A program made the translations under genes and the position numbers. The notes under the pieces are model-generated. The model saw only the letters and a list, made by a program, of their open reading frames with translations, did no database searches and was not told where the DNA came from. This document shows positions 1 through 6,506 of a stretch of DNA of 7,812 bases, piece by piece (positions within the stretch are counted from its first letter, which is position 1; each line of letters opens with the position of its first letter). Source of the stretch: Gammaproteobacteria bacterium (GTDB lineage Bacteria; Pseudomonadota; Gammaproteobacteria; Steroidobacterales; Steroidobacteraceae); NCBI GenBank assembly GCA_025350345.1, contig JANXYA010000137.1, positions 1 to 7,812 of the forward strand. Direction: 5' to 3'.

Positions 1-691
1 GGGGGCCCCGGAGGGCGCGGCGCCGCCCCGCCACTTCGCTGGCGTCCTTGATGAGGCGCATTTCAGACAGATGAGCTGCCAGTTCCTGGTCGCGCTGCAG
101 TTGCTGCTCGCCATCGCCGGCCAGCATGCTTTCGCTGGCGGGGGAGTGGCCGCGCAATACGCGCGCCCGAGCGTTGGGTAGCGCGCCGGCCGCCTTGAGC
201 GTCGATTCCAGTTCGGCCAGCGGCCGGCAGGCGATGCCGTAGAGAGCGGCGCTCTCTTGCACGCCAGGCCGCGGACCTTCCCATAGTTCGCCTTTGTTGC
301 GGTCGGTGAAGAACGCGGCGTCCGTCTTGCCCGGATTGGGTTCGACGAACAGCAGATGTTCATGCGTCTTTCCATCCGGACGCAGGACCAGCACACAATC
401 CGGTTCGAAAGCGCCGGTCAGGTAATAGAAGTCGGTGCCGGGACGGAAGGGGTAGTAGGTGTCGTTCGCCCGGACCTTGCGGTGACCGGTCGGGATGAGC
501 AACAGCTCTCCCGGGAAGCGCTTCGACAGCAGCTGCCGCCGCTTGCGGAAGCTCGCCGCATTTGGAATGACCCTTGGGGACTTCTGGGTTCGCGAGCGCC
601 AGCCCCGCAGCATGAATTCCAGCAGGTTCGGCGGAACATCGGAATCGTAGCTATTGCGCGGCGGCGTTGCATTGGCGTCGAAAGTGGTCAT
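1..691 (-). CDS. pepP: Xaa-Pro aminopeptidase (aminopeptidase P), N-terminal part, cut by window edge
   Basis: Aminopeptidase P removes the N-terminal residue from peptides with proline in second place, using a two-metal pita-bread domain. The frame starts at ATG 691 and is open to base 1, giving 230 residues; the E. coli enzyme has about 440. A GAGGG Shine-Dalgarno (699-703) lies 7 bases upstream. Visible is the creatinase/prolidase N-terminal domain: KRRQLLSKRFPGELLLIPTG (about 50-69), then YPFRPGTDFYYLTG (80-93), matching the family's YPyRqdSDFwYLTGf block, then LVLRPDG and LFVEPNPGKTD. MRLIKD (211-216) matches the linker before the catalytic domain. The metal ligands lie off-window, so activity cannot be judged. 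The first 45 or so residues are an extension relative to E. coli PepP. The last dozen residues at the edge (GRRRALRGP) fit the family poorly. It is probably the last visible gene of the leftward operon, 79 bases after the sulfotransferase-like gene. Family call is firm; the symbol is by homology. Confidence 0.88.
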   Translation of the reverse strand, partial: MTTFDANATPPRNSYDSDVPPNLLEFMLRGWRSRTQKSPRVIPNAASFRKRRQLLSKRFPGELLLIPTGHRKVRANDTYYPFRPGTDFYYLTGAFEPDCVLVLRPDGKTHEHLLFVEPNPGKTDAAFFTDRNKGELWEGPRPGVQESAALYGIACRPLAELESTLKAAGALPNARARVLRGHSPASESMLAGDGEQQLQRDQELAAHLSEMRLIKDASEVAGRRRALRGP

Positions 692-770
692 TTCACGGCC
701 CTCGGAGAAATGTTGCGCGCTAACTGCAGTCCATCGGGCAGCTGTCAGGCATGGAGAGGCGACTGCGGGA

Positions 771-1520
771 CTATACACCGCTCCCGGACAGGCGACAGGC
801 GGCCAGCACTTCATAGTGCGGTCGCGCCTGGTCTGCGATCCGCATCAGGTGATCGGGCAGGGCGAGGGCGATCGGCGCTGACGGCGCCGCGAAGCCCGTC
901 GAGCGCTCGACCGATTCGTACCATGCCGGTGCCCAGACACCGTCGGTGGCCCGTCGTCCACTGGGCCAGCTTAGCATCGCCTCGGAGTACGGCATCTCAA
1001 GCGCGGCGCAGAGCTGCGCGAGCACTCGCGGCGGGTTGGCCAGCACATCGGCTCCCTCGATCACCGGTGGTGCGGTGCCCAGTCGATCCGCTTCGCGCTC
1101 GAACAATTCCCGTTGCTGTACGAAACCAAGATCGGCCAGTGTAATCTCGTCACGCTTGAGCATGTACGAGCGCAGTACCGCTTCCGGATCGCGAATCAGG
1201 AAGCCGTTGCGCACTGAACTGGTCCACTCACGCCCGAAGCCGTCCAGCATGTGGTGGGTCATGTGCTTCTGGTAGTAGATCGCCTTGCCGCCGGGAACAG
1301 GTCCAAGCAACGTGGTGACGACGTCGCGCCAGTTGTTGGGCTGGGAGGCCAGAACCTCGGCGCGCATCGGGTGCATCGAGCCGGAACTCGCCAGGTAAGC
1401 GGCATAGAAGGGTTCATCGACCACGGCGGTATCCGGCCGTGCGCCGAACGAGCGCATCAACGCAGTGGAAATGTTCCGCGGCCCCGACCACATGGCAATG
1501 CGGATCGGAGCGGGGATCAT
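771..1520 (-). CDS. Sulfotransferase-like P-loop protein
   Basis: A 249-residue protein of the PAPS-sulfotransferase-like P-loop superfamily. The N-terminal block MWSGPRNISTALMRSFG (10-26) has the position and character of the 5'-phosphosulfate loop, followed by VVDEPFYAAYL (33-43). NGFLIRDPEAVLRSY (105-119) resembles the 3'-phosphate-binding segment, with R110 and S118. GVWAPAWYESVERSTGF (194-210) is a strongly patterned C-terminal block that I also recall from the N-terminal half of plant 'branched-chain-amino-acid aminotransferase-like' proteins. No signal peptide or membrane segment is seen, so it should be cytoplasmic. I chose ATG 1520 because its A is the last base of the upstream gene's TGA (TGATG overlap), with GGGA 7 bases upstream; a GTG at 1523 would add one residue. 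The overlap predicts translational coupling with the aminotransferase-like gene. Sulfotransfer from PAPS is unproven for this family; the fold call is solid, the reaction unknown. Confidence 0.85.
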   Translation of the reverse strand: MIPAPIRIAMWSGPRNISTALMRSFGARPDTAVVDEPFYAAYLASSGSMHPMRAEVLASQPNNWRDVVTTLLGPVPGGKAIYYQKHMTHHMLDGFGREWTSSVRNGFLIRDPEAVLRSYMLKRDEITLADLGFVQQRELFEREADRLGTAPPVIEGADVLANPPRVLAQLCAALEMPYSEAMLSWPSGRRATDGVWAPAWYESVERSTGFAAPSAPIALALPDHLMRIADQARPHYEVLAACRLSGSGV

Positions 1521-2437
1521 CACAGCGTCCCAGTGGCTGGCGCGTCCTTCAGGGCCGCGTAGCAGCCATGCAATCGTTGTGTCAGCGGCCCAGGCAATGC
1601 CGCAGGCAACACGCGCCCGTCGATCTCGCGTACCGGGGTAATCCCGCCGAACGTGCCGGTAACGAAGGCCTCATCGGCGTGCCTGGCCTCGGCCAGAGTA
1701 AAGTCCCCCAGCTCTATTGGCAGCCCGGTTTGCTGGCAGAGCCGGATTACCTTATTGCGCGTGATGCCGTTGAAGCAATACTCGCCCCTGGACGTCCTCA
1801 CAACGCCATCGCTTATGAAAAAGAAATTGGTGGCATTGCAACTGGATATGAAGTCGCTTGGATCGAGCATCAGGGCTTCGTCCGCCCCAGCCTCGATGGC
1901 CTGCAGCAACGCCGTGATCAGATTCAGGCGGCTGTGGGAGTTAAGCCGCATGTCAAACATCGTCGCCGGCGTGCAGCGTATGGAGGAGGTGAAAAGACTC
2001 AGGCCCTCTGCCATCAACCTTGGGCTCGGCAACTTGTATTCGGCGACAATGGCTATGGTGGGTCGGCCGAGGGCGTTCCGTGGATCCTGGTTCGGAGCGG
2101 ATTTTTCGCCGCGGGTCACCATTAATCGGATATGTACGCCATCGCGCATGTCATTCGCGGCGAGCGTGCGCTTGAGTTCGCCGATAAGTTCCTGGCGGTC
2201 CAGGCCGATGTCGAGGCGGATCTGGTTTGCACCCCAGTAAAGGCGATCGAGATGCTCATCCAGAAAAAGCAGCCTTCCCTGGTGCAAGCGGATGCCTTCC
2301 CAGATGCCGTCACCAACGACGAAACCACCGTCGAACAGGGATACCCTGGCTGCAGCGCGCGGCAGCAGCAGGCCATTGAGGTAGACCAGGGCGTGGGCGT
2401 TGCGCGGGTCGGGGATGTAGTCCTGGCTGCAAGCCAT
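1520..2437 (-). CDS. Class IV aminotransferase-like protein (BCAT/D-amino-acid transaminase fold) lacking the PLP lysine
   Basis: A 305-residue protein of the fold-type IV PLP family (IlvE, D-amino-acid transaminase, PabC). The N-terminal domain shows YLNGLLLPRAAARVSLFDGG (19-38), GDGIWEGIRLHQGRL (42-56) and the EHLDRL helix (61-66). The C-terminal domain keeps the PLP-phosphate elements: GITR (224-227) and TGTFGGITPVREIDGR (260-275). However, the segment that carries the catalytic lysine (K159 in E. coli IlvE) reads MRLNSHSRLNLI (163-174), with arginine and no lysine; none occurs between K135 and K229. The glutamate contacting the PLP nitrogen (IlvE E193) is replaced: FISSCNATN (196-204) has serine there. 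Ordinary transamination is therefore doubtful. I chose ATG 2437 over an upstream in-frame GTG (2521) because of its Shine-Dalgarno and because family similarity begins just after it. The stop overlaps the start of the sulfotransferase-like gene. Fold is certain; the reaction is not known. Confidence 0.87.
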   Translation of the reverse strand: MACSQDYIPDPRNAHALVYLNGLLLPRAAARVSLFDGGFVVGDGIWEGIRLHQGRLLFLDEHLDRLYWGANQIRLDIGLDRQELIGELKRTLAANDMRDGVHIRLMVTRGEKSAPNQDPRNALGRPTIAIVAEYKLPSPRLMAEGLSLFTSSIRCTPATMFDMRLNSHSRLNLITALLQAIEAGADEALMLDPSDFISSCNATNFFFISDGVVRTSRGEYCFNGITRNKVIRLCQQTGLPIELGDFTLAEARHADEAFVTGTFGGITPVREIDGRVLPAALPGPLTQRLHGCYAALKDAPATGTL

Positions 2438-2447
2438 GCGGTGCTCG

Positions 2448-2452
2448 CCCTC
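2448..2452 (-). promoter_or_regulatory. Ribosome binding site setting the aminotransferase-like start
   Basis: On the minus strand GAGGG lies 10 bases before ATG 2437. It supports this start over the in-frame GTG at 2521, whose 28 extra residues (MTLAERGGAAHLPF...) resemble nothing in the family. Confidence 0.55.
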
Positions 2453-2536
2453 GGGTGTGGCGCGTATCGTAGCGCACCAGAATGGCAGATGTGCGGCACC
2501 TCCACGCTCGGCCAAAGTCACCGGCCAGGGATGGTC

Positions 2537-3472
2537 TCAAACCATAGCGTCCCAGAACTGCTCCATCCTGCGTCGCATCGGCTCATCCGGCAGGCGCCCG
2601 CGCGCCGCGCGCTGGTTGTCCTCAAGGTGCATCACCTGCGTTGAGCCTGGTATCGCACAGGTGACGGCGGGGTGGGAAACCACGTACTTGAGCAGAAACT
2701 GCCCCCAGCTGCCTGCATCGATGTCGCCGGCCCAGTCCGGCAGCGCGCGCGCCTGCAACTGCGCGAAGAGCGAGCCGAACCCGAATGGCACATTGGCGAG
2801 TACGCCAATCTTCCGCTCCAGCGCCAGCGGCAACAGGGTCGTTGCCGCGTCGCGATTGGCGAGCGAGTAGTCGACCTGGATGAAGTCGAGCGGGTACTTG
2901 CGCATGAACTCGGCCATCTGAGCGTGCTGGGCGGCGCGCGAGGTCGTGATGCCGATATGGCGAATCCTGCCCGTGCGCTTCCATGCCTGCAGGGCCGGCA
3001 TGAGCTCATCGACCCCGTTCAGGTTGTGGACCTGCAGCAGGTCAATCCGCTGTGTCCTCAGGCGCTCCAGCGAACGCTGGAAACTCGCCTCCCCGCCGCC
3101 GGAGAGCCCGCCGGCGGTGAGCTTGGTGGCGAGAAACAGGCCCTCGCGAATGCCCAGTGCCGCGAGGGCATCGCCGATGAGCATCTCACTGTCACCATAG
3201 GCCGCCGCCGTATCGATCACGGTGCCGCCCAGCTCGTGCATGCGCTTGATCTCGGCCTGAATGGCGTCACGAGCGCTGGTGCGGAACTTGTCGGTGCCCA
3301 GGCCGACGACCGGCAGGCGCTCGCCCGTGCCGGGAATGGGCTTTGTCACCGGCGGCGACACCGAATCCGCCTCTGCCCAGGGCGCGCGCGGCAAGGCGAG
3401 GGCGGCGCCCGCCGCCAGACCCGACTGCAGGACCTGTCGCCTCGAGGGGCGAAACTGCAAGCGGCTACTCAT
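2537..3472 (-). CDS. Tat-exported aldo/keto reductase
   Basis: A 311-residue NAD(P)H-dependent aldo/keto reductase, a TIM barrel reducing aldehydes or ketones. It begins with a twin-arginine leader: SRRQVLQ (10-16), hydrophobic SGLAAGAALALP (17-28) and a likely cleavage region near PWAEA (31-35). The barrel follows with GLGT (57-60) and the full catalytic tetrad: D87 and Y92 in VIDTAAAYG, K117 in LATK and H149 in LLQVH. Cofactor-side blocks are GITTSR (174-179), QVDYS (199-203) and IPGSTQVMHLEDN (274-286). The start at ATG 3472 has GGAGGGG 8 bases upstream and a TATAAT box about 62 bases upstream. It is the first gene of the leftward set and diverges from a second reductase. Tat export of a nicotinamide-dependent enzyme is odd, because the periplasm has no NADPH pool; it may act with bound cofactor, or the leader may be used inefficiently. 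Substrate unknown. Confidence 0.9.
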   Translation of the reverse strand: MSSRLQFRPSRRQVLQSGLAAGAALALPRAPWAEADSVSPPVTKPIPGTGERLPVVGLGTDKFRTSARDAIQAEIKRMHELGGTVIDTAAAYGDSEMLIGDALAALGIREGLFLATKLTAGGLSGGGEASFQRSLERLRTQRIDLLQVHNLNGVDELMPALQAWKRTGRIRHIGITTSRAAQHAQMAEFMRKYPLDFIQVDYSLANRDAATTLLPLALERKIGVLANVPFGFGSLFAQLQARALPDWAGDIDAGSWGQFLLKYVVSHPAVTCAIPGSTQVMHLEDNQRAARGRLPDEPMRRRMEQFWDAMV

Positions 3473-3533
3473 GGTCTGAACCCCTCCATCCCGGCTATTG
3501 CGACAGTGGAGAAGACTTGATCGTGAGCGTTTG

Positions 3534-3539
3534 ATTATA
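3534..3539 (-). promoter_or_regulatory. Perfect -10 box for the leftward operon
   Basis: The plus strand reads ATTATA, which is TATAAT on the minus strand, in the 105-base divergent spacer. Transcription would begin near 3527, giving a leader of about 55 bases to ATG 3472. No good -35 hexamer is seen 16-18 bases upstream (GC-rich there), so an activator may be needed. The same AT patch gives TATATT (3536-3541) on the plus strand for the rightward gene. Two TTGAT copies lie at 3517-3521 and 3531-3535. Confidence 0.45.
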
Positions 3540-3577
3540 TTGCTTCTGCCCGGCGGCAGGGAGGCTCGTGTATTCAG

Positions 3578-4567
3578 ATGAATGCGGACACGAATGAGAG
3601 TGCGCCGACACAGGCCATTGTGTCACCAAGCACACCGGCACCGGTGGGTGTGTCGCGCGGGGCCGCGAGGCGCATTGCGCTCGGGCGCAGCGGCATCGAG
3701 GTGGCGCCGCTGGGCTGGGGCATGTGGCGCTTCGCGGGCGCGGATGTCGGCACGGCACGGCGTCGGGTCGAAGCCGCCATGGACATCGGCTGCACGCTAT
3801 TCGATACGGCTGACATCTACGGCTACGGCACGCCGGACGGGTTCGGTAGCGCAGAGCGGCTGCTGGGCCTCGTACTGCGCTCGGCGCCCGCCTTGCGCCA
3901 GCGCATGGTGCTGGCGACCAAGGCCGGTATTTTTCCGCCGTTACCCTACAATTCCAGCGCCGGCCACCTGGTACAGGCCTGCGAGGATTCCTTGCAGCGG
4001 CTGGGGGTGGAGTGCATTGATCTGTTCCAGATCCACCGCCCAGACCTGCTCACGCATCCGGCGGAAGTGGCGGCGGCGCTGGAGCAGCTCCGGCGGGCCG
4101 GCAAGATACGCGCGGCGGGCGTGTCCAACTATTCAGCGGCGCAGCTCGACGCGCTCTGCCAGCACCTGCCATTTCCGCTGGCTTCCATACAGCCGGAATT
4201 CTCGCCGCTGGCGATTGAACCCCTGACCAACGGGGTGCTGGATGCCGCCATGCGCCTCGGCATTGCCGTGCTCGCCTGGTCACCGCTCGGACAGGGCAGG
4301 CTGGGCTCGACCAACCCTGCCCAGGCCGCCGATGCACGCACGGCGGCGGTCATCGCAGCGCTCGAGCGGGTCGCGGCCCGCGCCTCCGTGCCGCGCTCCG
4401 CGGTCGCCTACGCGTGGGTCATGGCCCATCCGTCCCGCCCCGTGCCGCTGATCGGCAGCCAGGATCCGGCCCGGATACGCGAAGCCGCGGCGGCCTACGA
4501 GGTGCAGCTGCAGCGGCAGGAGTGGTACCAGATACTGGAAGCCGCGCGCGGCGAGCCGATGCCTTGA
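3578..4567 (+). CDS. Aldo/keto reductase, YdhF-like, cytoplasmic
   Basis: A 329-residue aldo/keto reductase resembling E. coli YdhF in its HRPDLLTHPAEVA block (153-165) and its C-terminal end, IGSQDPARIREAAAA (292-306) then QEWYQILEAA (314-323). The tetrad is complete: D76 and Y81 in FDTADIYG, K115 in LATKAG and H153 in FQIHRPD. Cofactor-side blocks are GVSNYS (181-186), QPEFSPL (205-211) and AWSPLGQGRL (233-242). No signal peptide is present, so it should be cytoplasmic, unlike its divergent neighbour. The first 30 residues are a Ser/Thr/Pro/Ala-rich extension before the barrel (RRIALGRSGIEV). Since the Shine-Dalgarno AGGGAGG (3558-3564) is 13 bases from ATG 3578, an internal start is possible. 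It shares the spacer with the Tat-exported reductase, but the two are distant in sequence and not a recent duplication. NADPH-dependent reduction is expected; substrate unknown. Confidence 0.88.
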   Translation: MNADTNESAPTQAIVSPSTPAPVGVSRGAARRIALGRSGIEVAPLGWGMWRFAGADVGTARRRVEAAMDIGCTLFDTADIYGYGTPDGFGSAERLLGLVLRSAPALRQRMVLATKAGIFPPLPYNSSAGHLVQACEDSLQRLGVECIDLFQIHRPDLLTHPAEVAAALEQLRRAGKIRAAGVSNYSAAQLDALCQHLPFPLASIQPEFSPLAIEPLTNGVLDAAMRLGIAVLAWSPLGQGRLGSTNPAQAADARTAAVIAALERVAARASVPRSAVAYAWVMAHPSRPVPLIGSQDPARIREAAAAYEVQLQRQEWYQILEAARGEPMP

Positions 4568-4668
4568 GGGTGGCCCGTTGATCACGCGTAGCCGCCTGCA
4601 TGATGGTGCGCTGGGCACAGTAGGTCTAAACTAAGTCATCCGAATTTCCTGGTCCTAAGGGGGCAATC

Positions 4669-6147
4669 ATGAAAAGGCGTCAATTCGTCGGTGCCGGACT
4701 TGCGCTCGCGGCGACCTGGCCGTTGCGTGGATTCACCTCCGTGCTCAAGGGTGTCGGTGACCTGCCGGCCAAGACGCTCGCGGGGGGCGATGCCATGCTG
4801 CCCGGTTCCTCGATCGAGGCCCTCGCTGCCAGCCTGCGCGGGGACGTGCTGCTGGCCACCAGCCCGGACTACGATCGGACTCGTCGAGTCTGGAACGCGC
4901 TGTTCGATAAGAAGCCAGCGTTGATTGCGCGCTGCACAGGCGCCTCCGACGTGCGGCAAGCCGTCAATTTCGCACGCGAACACCAGTTGCTGACGGCCGT
5001 GCGCGCCGGTGGGCACAGCCTCTCGGGCAAGTCGAGCTGCGAGGGCGGGTTTGTCATCGACCTGCAGCAGATGCAGGGCGTGCGGGTCGAACCGGAAACG
5101 AAGCGGGCCTACCTGGAGGCAGGCTCGCTGCTGGGGCAGCTCGATCATGAATGCGCCGGCTTTGGACTCGCGACCACGGCGGGCACCGTATCGCACACGG
5201 GTGCCGCGGGCCTCACGCTCGGCGGTGGCCTGGGCAGGCTCGGCCGACACTTCGGTCTCGCCTGCGACAATGTTGCTTCATTCGATGTCGTGACAGCCGA
5301 CGGGCGCTTCCTTCGGGCGAGCGATCACGAGAATCCCGATCTTTACTGGGGCCTGCGCGGCGGTGGCGGCAATTTCGGTGTCGTAACCTCAATCGAGTAC
5401 CGGCTCCACGAAATGAATCCGGTCATCCTCGGTGGAAATGTGGTCTGGCCGATTGAGCAGGCGCGCGACGTGCTGCGCTACTACCGCGATATTGCGGCCG
5501 ACGCGCCCGACGCCGCCAACCTGGCACCCGACCTGCACTGGGAGCCTGATGGCGCAAAGCTCGCCATCGAAGTGTGCTGGTCCGGGGATCATGCGCAAGG
5601 CGAAGCTTGGCTCAAGAAGCTGCGCGCCCTCGGCAAATCCGTTCGTGACGACATCGCGCCGATGCCCTATGTGGCGCTACAGTCCAGCGGCGATGAGATT
5701 CTTGGCGTCGGCCAGTACTATTACCTCAAGGGCGGATTCCTGACGCAGCTCAAGGATGATGGCATCGACCTGATGATCGACGCGTTCAAGCGCATGCCCA
5801 GCTGGTTCCTGCTGTTCTTCGATCACGGCGGCGGGGCGTATCGGCACATGGCACCGGCCGCGACGGCTTTCCCCAATCGCGACATGCTATTTGCGCTGGG
5901 CACCATCGGCATCTGGCCAAACAAGGACGGCATCGAAGAGAACTCCGAGAAAGTGCGCGCGAACTGGCGCGAGCTGGAGCCGTTGACCAAGGGTTTCTAC
6001 ACGAATCTCGCGGGTCCGGAGATGACGATGGCTCACTATCGCGAGAATTACGGCGCCAACTTCGAGCGGCTCGTCGCGCTGAAGGCCAAGTACGATCCGA
6101 CGAACCTGTTCCGGTTGAACGCGAACGTGCCGCCAAAGATGGCGTGA
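4669..6147 (+). CDS. Tat-exported FAD-linked oxidase, berberine-bridge-enzyme type
   Basis: A 492-residue flavoprotein of the VAO/PCMH FAD-binding family with a BBE C-terminus; relatives oxidise alcohols, sugars or amines, many passing electrons to O2. The N-terminus is a short Tat leader, KRRQFVGAGLALAATW (2-17). The FAD domain shows VRAGGHSLSG (111-120), whose H116 is the expected 8-alpha-histidyl attachment residue, then GTVSHTGAAGLTLGGGLGRL (172-191), RHFGLACDN (193-201), GLRGGGGNFGVVTSIEYRL (228-246). The BBE end is HYRENYGANFERLVALKAKY (457-476) then DPTNLFRLNANVPP (476-489). The second FAD-linking cysteine of bicovalent members is absent from its usual place (VSHTG, 174-178), so a single covalent link is predicted. 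The start has AAGGGGG (4657-4663) 5 bases upstream. It lies 101 bases after the reductase gene with no clear terminator between, so cotranscription is possible. Folded, flavin-loaded export suits a periplasmic oxidase. Substrate unknown. Confidence 0.92.
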   Translation: MKRRQFVGAGLALAATWPLRGFTSVLKGVGDLPAKTLAGGDAMLPGSSIEALAASLRGDVLLATSPDYDRTRRVWNALFDKKPALIARCTGASDVRQAVNFAREHQLLTAVRAGGHSLSGKSSCEGGFVIDLQQMQGVRVEPETKRAYLEAGSLLGQLDHECAGFGLATTAGTVSHTGAAGLTLGGGLGRLGRHFGLACDNVASFDVVTADGRFLRASDHENPDLYWGLRGGGGNFGVVTSIEYRLHEMNPVILGGNVVWPIEQARDVLRYYRDIAADAPDAANLAPDLHWEPDGAKLAIEVCWSGDHAQGEAWLKKLRALGKSVRDDIAPMPYVALQSSGDEILGVGQYYYLKGGFLTQLKDDGIDLMIDAFKRMPSWFLLFFDHGGGAYRHMAPAATAFPNRDMLFALGTIGIWPNKDGIEENSEKVRANWRELEPLTKGFYTNLAGPEMTMAHYRENYGANFERLVALKAKYDPTNLFRLNANVPPKMA

Positions 6148-6204
6148 GCGCCGAGTGTTTTGGACGAGGGGGCTGGTAGGTAAGAGGCCAGGGCGCGCTT
6201 TGTC

Positions 6205-6259
6205 TAAAGTACTTGATATAGTCACTCTACCATATTGATATTGCAGACTAATAAAGTAC
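6205..6259. repeat. AT-rich island with repeated short words
   Basis: TAAAGTAC occurs at 6205-6212 and again at 6252-6259, 47 bases apart. The first copy is part of a perfect palindrome, AAGTACTT (6207-6214). TTGATAT occurs at 6213-6219 and 6236-6242, and ATATTG is tandem at 6232-6243. TAGTC (6219-6223) and GACTA (6246-6250) form an inverted pair. This looks like a regulator-binding or promoter region. Confidence 0.45.
6214..6222 (+). promoter_or_regulatory. Candidate extended -10 promoter
   Basis: TGATATAGT matches the extended -10 pattern TGnTATAAT except for one base. No convincing -35 hexamer precedes it, as is allowed for extended -10 promoters. Transcription starting near 6229 would give the GMC gene a leader of about 410 bases, or could yield a small RNA. 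Confidence 0.3.
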
Positions 6260-6327
6260 GCTTCCGGCCGGGTGCAATCGCCGGGGAGGCGAGGTGTCCG
6301 GGCTCCGGGGCGCTCTGGGATGGCGGT

Positions 6328-6365
6328 GCCTGCCCTGAAAGATCAGCGCTGTCGGACGGGCAGGC
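6328..6365. repeat. Inverted repeat with internal palindrome
   Basis: GCCTGCCC (6328-6335) and GGGCAGGC (6358-6365) are perfectly complementary around a 22-base loop. The loop contains the 8-base palindrome CAGCGCTG (6344-6351). No T-run follows, so it is not a classical terminator. It could be an RNA stem in a long leader or a binding site. Confidence 0.35.
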
Positions 6366-6506
6366 CGTGCGGAATCCGGAGCGTCCGTTCAACAGCCTAT
6401 TCATCGCCACGGCATAACGGGCAGCGCACGATGCAGTTGAGGTCACGCGCACGATGGCGCGCAGCGCTGCTGGATGTGCGCCTGTTGAGCGCGCTCGCTC
6501 GGCACC

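Noticed and set aside
356..1144. Long rightward open frame of 262 codons
   Set aside because: It is antisense to pepP and the sulfotransferase-like gene, Arg/Pro/Ser-rich, without family motifs: a GC-rich shadow frame.
1439..2240. Rightward open frames opposite the aminotransferase-like gene
   Set aside because: The minus strand carries clear family motifs across the whole span; the opposite frames have none.
2438..2521. 28-residue N-terminal extension of the aminotransferase-like protein from GTG 2521
   Set aside because: ATG 2437 has a better Shine-Dalgarno, and the extension matches nothing in the family.
3096..3117. Perfect 7-bp inverted repeat (CCGCCGG / CCGGCGG)
   Set aside because: It lies inside the reductase gene and is explained by the glycine-rich segment GGLSGGGE.
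2672..3520. Rightward open frame of 282 codons opposite the Tat-exported reductase
   Set aside because: It is the mirror of a frame with a complete aldo/keto reductase active site; its own product is not family-like.
4568..4668. Possible terminator or promoter between the YdhF-like and FAD oxidase genes
   Set aside because: Only a 4-bp stem (GTGC/GCAC) and a weak TAAACT box without a fitting -35 are present; neither is strong enough to call.
4636..5250. Leftward open frame of 204 codons inside the FAD oxidase region
   Set aside because: The plus strand holds the Tat leader and FAD-binding motifs; the minus frame is a shadow.
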